Part shown: piece after piece, positions 51,309 through 53,534 of the stretch
Layout: each line of letters begins with the position of its first letter
Position numbering within the stretch: the stretch's first letter is position 1
Assembly: GCA_026398535.1 (NCBI GenBank)
Contig: JAPLSQ010000030.1
Location: 1-53,534, forward strand
Source of the DNA: Candidatus Sumerlaeota bacterium
GTDB taxonomy: Bacteria > Sumerlaeota > Sumerlaeia > Sumerlaeales > Sumerlaeaceae
Reading direction: 5' to 3'
DNA length: 53,534 nt
Notes under the pieces: generated by a model
Seen by the model: the letters and a program-made list of their open reading frames with translations, nothing else
Databases searched by the model: none
Told to the model about the DNA's origin: nothing
Made by a program: the position numbers and the translations under genes

Positions 51309-51983
51309 ATGGGACAAAAAGTACATCCGGTTTCTTTCCGCTTGGGAGTGATCAAACAATGGGAAAGCCGCTGGTATGCGGTCGGCAAGCTCTACAATGA
51401 TCTCTTGCACGAGGATTTGATGATCCGCAAGGAGATCAAGAAACGGTTTCAACATGCTGGCGTGGCGCGCATTGACATCGAGCGCGCGTCCAACCGGGCC
51501 AAGATCACGATCCATACCGCCCGCCCTGGCATTATCATCGGGCGGAAAGGGCAGGAGATCGAAGCCTTGCGTAAGGATTTCGAGATAAAGACCGGCAAGC
51601 AGATTATTATCAACATAGAGGAGATTAAGAAGCCGGATCTCAACGCGCAGCTTGTGGCCGAGAATGTCGCGAGCCAGCTTTTGCGGCGCATCAGCTTCAG
51701 GCGCGCGATGAAGAAGACGGTTCTGGCGGCCATCAAGGCGGGCGCCTTGGGCGTGAAGATACGCTGTTGCGGGCGTCTGGCCGGCGCTGAAATGGCTCGC
51801 TCCGAATGGTACCGCGAGGGCCGGGTGCCGTTGCACACGATTCGCGCGGACATCGATTATGGTTTTGCCGAGGCAAAGACGAAGTATGGCCAGATAGGCA
51901 TTAAGGTCTGGCTGTTTATCAACGAGATTATCGAGGACAAGGCATCAAAGAAGGAGGCTGCGGCGGCTGCCAATGTGGCATAA
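51309..51983 (+). CDS. rpsC: Small ribosomal subunit protein S3 (uS3)
   Basis: 224 residues from the ATG at 51309 ([23 protein letters not shown], the standard opening). Seen: the KH domain with [31 protein letters not shown], then [45 protein letters not shown] and [14 protein letters not shown]. Known: forms the mRNA entry site with S4 and S5 and helps unwind mRNA. The tail ends [11 protein letters not shown]. In most bacteria rplP follows directly; here a small unknown ORF intervenes. Confidence 0.98.
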   Translation: MGQKVHPVSFRLGVIKQWESRWYAVGKLYNDLLHEDLMIRKEIKKRFQHAGVARIDIERASNRAKITIHTARPGIIIGRKGQEIEALRKDFEIKTGKQIIINIEEIKKPDLNAQLVAENVASQLLRRISFRRAMKKTVLAAIKAGALGVKIRCCGRLAGAEMARSEWYREGRVPLHTIRADIDYGFAEAKTKYGQIGIKVWLFINEIIEDKASKKEAAAAANVA

Positions 51984-52022
51984 CCCGCAGACTGCTTAAA
52001 GCAGGAGGAAAGGTTTCGAGAG

Positions 52023-52283
52023 ATGCTCTTTGGACCAGACGAGATAGCGCGAGTAAAGATTCTGACAGCGGGCGATGAGGAATCGCTTGAAATAAAGATC
52101 AATGAATATCTCGACGGCAATGCAAACCAGACTCTTGCCGATATAGAGGTTGAGCAGATAGAGTATCACGGGCGCACAGGAACCGTGGACCGTGAGTTGA
52201 TTGCGATCCTTGTGATGCGCGTGAAGCGAGCAAGTGTGCAGACAGGAACAGAACAAACGGATCAGTTGAAATCAGGAATTTGA
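52023..52283 (+). CDS. Small unknown protein, Cse60-like, inside the ribosomal operon
   Basis: 86 residues, with a strong AGGAGGAAAGG site (52003-52013) before the ATG at 52023. Seen: an opening strand [22 protein letters not shown], then [13 protein letters not shown], a polar turn and the strand [11 protein letters not shown], with a polar C-terminal tail. The pattern (short strand, DEE, long amphipathic helix, I-D-I-x strand, final hydrophobic strand) recalls the Cse60 sporulation family, but similarity is weak and this call is tentative. It begins 39 bp after rpsC and ends 4 bp before rplP, so it is made with the ribosomal proteins. It could be a small ribosome-linked factor. Confidence 0.75.
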   Translation: MLFGPDEIARVKILTAGDEESLEIKINEYLDGNANQTLADIEVEQIEYHGRTGTVDRELIAILVMRVKRASVQTGTEQTDQLKSGI

Positions 52284-52287
52284 CGAC

Positions 52288-52719
52288 ATGTTACTACCAA
52301 AGCGAATAGCACATCGCAAGCACCAGAAAGGCCGCCGCCGCGGTAAAGCCTATCGCGGTTCTGAACTGACGTTTGGCCATTTTGGTCTTCAGGCGCTCGA
52401 AGCGGGCTGGGTGACGAGCAGGCAGATTGAAGCGGCCCGTATTGCGATCACCCGCCATGTCAAGCGCGGCGGGAAGCTGTGGATTAACATTTTCCCGGAC
52501 AAACCGGTGACCGTCAAGCCGGCCGAAACGCGCATGGGCAAGGGCAAGGGCAATCCGGAGTATTATGTGGCGGTCGTCAAACCTGGCCGCATAATGTTTG
52601 AGCTGGAAGGCGTTTCAGTCGATATCGCGCGCGCGGCAATGAATCTGGCCAGTCACAAGCTTGCAATCAAAACCAAATTCGTGCAGCGCGAGGAGGCGCA
52701 GGCGACCAGTGAAAAGTAA
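52288..52719 (+). CDS. rplP: Large ribosomal subunit protein L16 (uL16)
   Basis: 143 residues, standard. Seen: [102 protein letters not shown]. Known: lies by the A-site tRNA elbow and the peptidyl-transferase centre. It starts 4 bp after the small unknown gene. Its last codons overlap the rpmC start if the GTG at 52709 is used. Confidence 0.98.
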   Translation: MLLPKRIAHRKHQKGRRRGKAYRGSELTFGHFGLQALEAGWVTSRQIEAARIAITRHVKRGGKLWINIFPDKPVTVKPAETRMGKGKGNPEYYVAVVKPGRIMFELEGVSVDIARAAMNLASHKLAIKTKFVQREEAQATSEK

Positions 52720-52927
52720 TGAGATGCGCGCATTGCCGCTGCAGGAACTCGAGGAACGGCTTGAGGAGTATGTGCGCAAGCTTTACGAGTTGCGGGTCAA
52801 GGCAACTTTAAAGGAGCTGGAGTCATTCAGCGTTATTGGCAAGCAAAGGCGTGATATAGCCCGCCTTAAACAAGTGATAGCTGAAAAGCGCAAGGCCTTG
52901 GCCGCCTCAGCGGCGGCGAAGGCATGA
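52709..52927 (+). CDS. rpmC: Large ribosomal subunit protein L29 (uL29), GTG start
   Basis: 72 residues from a GTG at 52709. This start is chosen because L29 proteins open MKxxELRxL, and here [20 protein letters not shown] matches that spacing exactly; the later ATG at 52724 would drop the first five residues. Seen further: [45 protein letters not shown] lies about 13 bases upstream, inside rplP. The gene overlaps rplP by 11 bp. Known: at the tunnel exit next to L23. The Ala-rich tail (AASAAAKA) is normal for the family. Confidence 0.92.
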   Translation: MKSNEMRALPLQELEERLEEYVRKLYELRVKATLKELESFSVIGKQRRDIARLKQVIAEKRKALAASAAAKA

Positions 52928-52970
52928 CGGGCCACAGGCACAAGATATTGCGGAGCAAAACACGGACAAG

Positions 52971-53261
52971 ATGACAAAAGATCTGGCTAACAGCAAGGCC
53001 GCCGCGGCAAAGGCGCAACAGCGCAAGGTTCGCGTGGGCAAAGTAATCAGCGAGAAGATGAACAAAACCATTGTGGTGGCCGTAGAGCGCTACGTTAAAC
53101 ATCGGCTGTATCACAAATATCTCAAGCGGACGTCGAAGCTTTACGTTCACGATGAGAAGAACGACGCTCACGAGGGTGACACGGTGCGGGTCGTTGAAAC
53201 CCGCCCGATCAGCAAGCTGAAGCGCTGGCGTGTCAAGGAAATTGTCGAGCGGGCGAAGTAA
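52971..53261 (+). CDS. rpsQ: Small ribosomal subunit protein S17 (uS17)
   Basis: 96 residues, with about 15 extra N-terminal residues ([16 protein letters not shown]) before the normal start of the domain. Seen: [45 protein letters not shown], then [25 protein letters not shown]. Known: an OB-fold 16S rRNA binder needed early in 30S assembly. It starts 43 bp after rpmC and ends 21 bp before rplN. Confidence 0.97.
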   Translation: MTKDLANSKAAAAKAQQRKVRVGKVISEKMNKTIVVAVERYVKHRLYHKYLKRTSKLYVHDEKNDAHEGDTVRVVETRPISKLKRWRVKEIVERAK

Positions 53262-53282
53262 GCGCGAAGGGAGAACCGGTTT

Positions 53283-53534
53283 ATGATCCAGGAATATACC
53301 ATACTTGATGTGGCTGACAACACGGGCGCGAAGAAGATTCGTTGTTTCAAGGTTCTCGGCGGCACGCGGAGGCGCTATGCGCGCATTGGCGATGTGATCG
53401 TGGCCAGTGTTCGGGAAGCCACGCCGGACGCGACCGTAAAGAAGGGCAGCGTGGTCAAAGCGGTGATTGTCCGCACGACCAAGGAACTGGCCCGCGAGGA
53501 CGGCTCCTATGTCAAATTCGACGGCAACGCCGCC
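53283..53534 (+). CDS. rplN: Large ribosomal subunit protein L14 (uL14), 3' end cut by window edge
   Basis: 84 codons from the ATG at 53283 to the window end, from my own translation. Seen: [60 protein letters not shown] and [11 protein letters not shown]. Known: full-length L14 is about 122 residues, so roughly 38 are missing. It binds 23S rRNA at the subunit interface and the ribosomal silencing factor RsfS. GGGAG lies 12 bases before the ATG. Confidence 0.97.
   Translation, partial: MIQEYTILDVADNTGAKKIRCFKVLGGTRRRYARIGDVIVASVREATPDATVKKGSVVKAVIVRTTKELAREDGSYVKFDGNAA

Overview
This is a 53.5 kb stretch of a Gram-negative-type bacterial chromosome of moderately high GC. Nothing in it looks like phage, plasmid, insertion sequence or CRISPR. 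The organism makes outer-membrane-style surface glycans (O-antigen-ligase-like protein, GDP-mannose dehydratase, several membrane glycosyltransferases). It exports lipoproteins and Sec substrates, and it uses plant or algal sugars (GH3 glucosidase, uronate isomerase, acetyl esterase, rhamnose isomerase and kinase). An archaeal/eukaryal-type ProRS and scattered single-family genes (DUF2950/DUF3300, a TIGR03960-like radical SAM protein, an SPFH trio) fit an uncultured lineage such as Sumerlaeota, Hydrogenedentota or a PVC relative. That placement is inference only; the ribosomal proteins at the right edge would settle it.

Layout, left to right. (1) 1-3800, minus strand: a small unknown gene, proS, a GT4 glycosyltransferase and threonine synthase (cut by the window edge). 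(2) 4014-8106: a Trm112-like protein, a convergent GT39-type membrane glycosyltransferase, and a large secreted protein with an internal duplication, followed by a terminator. (3) 8236-15088: a ligase-associated exonuclease facing a minus-strand run of envelope genes (DUF3300, DUF2950, an unknown exported protein, a PGAP1-like hydrolase). (4) 15260-23413: carbohydrate genes. GH3 and uxaC form a coupled pair opposite a CE7 esterase; then come a glycine-zipper lipoprotein, an ADP-ribosylglycohydrolase and a divergent LacI regulator with a perfect palindrome between them. (5) 23443-30071, plus strand: GT39 enzyme, prepilin peptidase, HEAT-repeat protein, O-antigen-ligase-like protein and another membrane protein, probably one surface-polysaccharide operon. 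(6) 30155-31768: an SPFH / PH-like / Arc-type trio. (7) 31821-32260: a decayed GH10 xylanase. (8) 32338-41575, minus strand: a fused radical SAM protein, an FAD oxidoreductase without a normal start codon, an incomplete sugar ABC transporter (binding protein plus one permease), an LCM-like methyltransferase, an EEP-family hydrolase and gmd. (9) hisD, then rhaB and rhaA convergent to it. (10) A hairpin-rich 0.4 kb leader and a tuf-led S10 ribosomal operon (tuf, rpsJ, rplC, rplD, rplW, rplB, rpsS, rplV, rpsC, a small unknown ORF, rplP, rpmC, rpsQ, rplN), cut by the right edge.

The points most worth following are: the structured RNA-like leader before tuf; the Cse60-like small ORF between rpsC and rplP; the ATT or frameshift problem in the FAD enzyme; the GH10 fossil in a region otherwise rich in carbohydrate genes; the LacI operator; the hairpin that covers a Shine-Dalgarno site before the 12087 gene; and the SPFH/PH/Arc trio.
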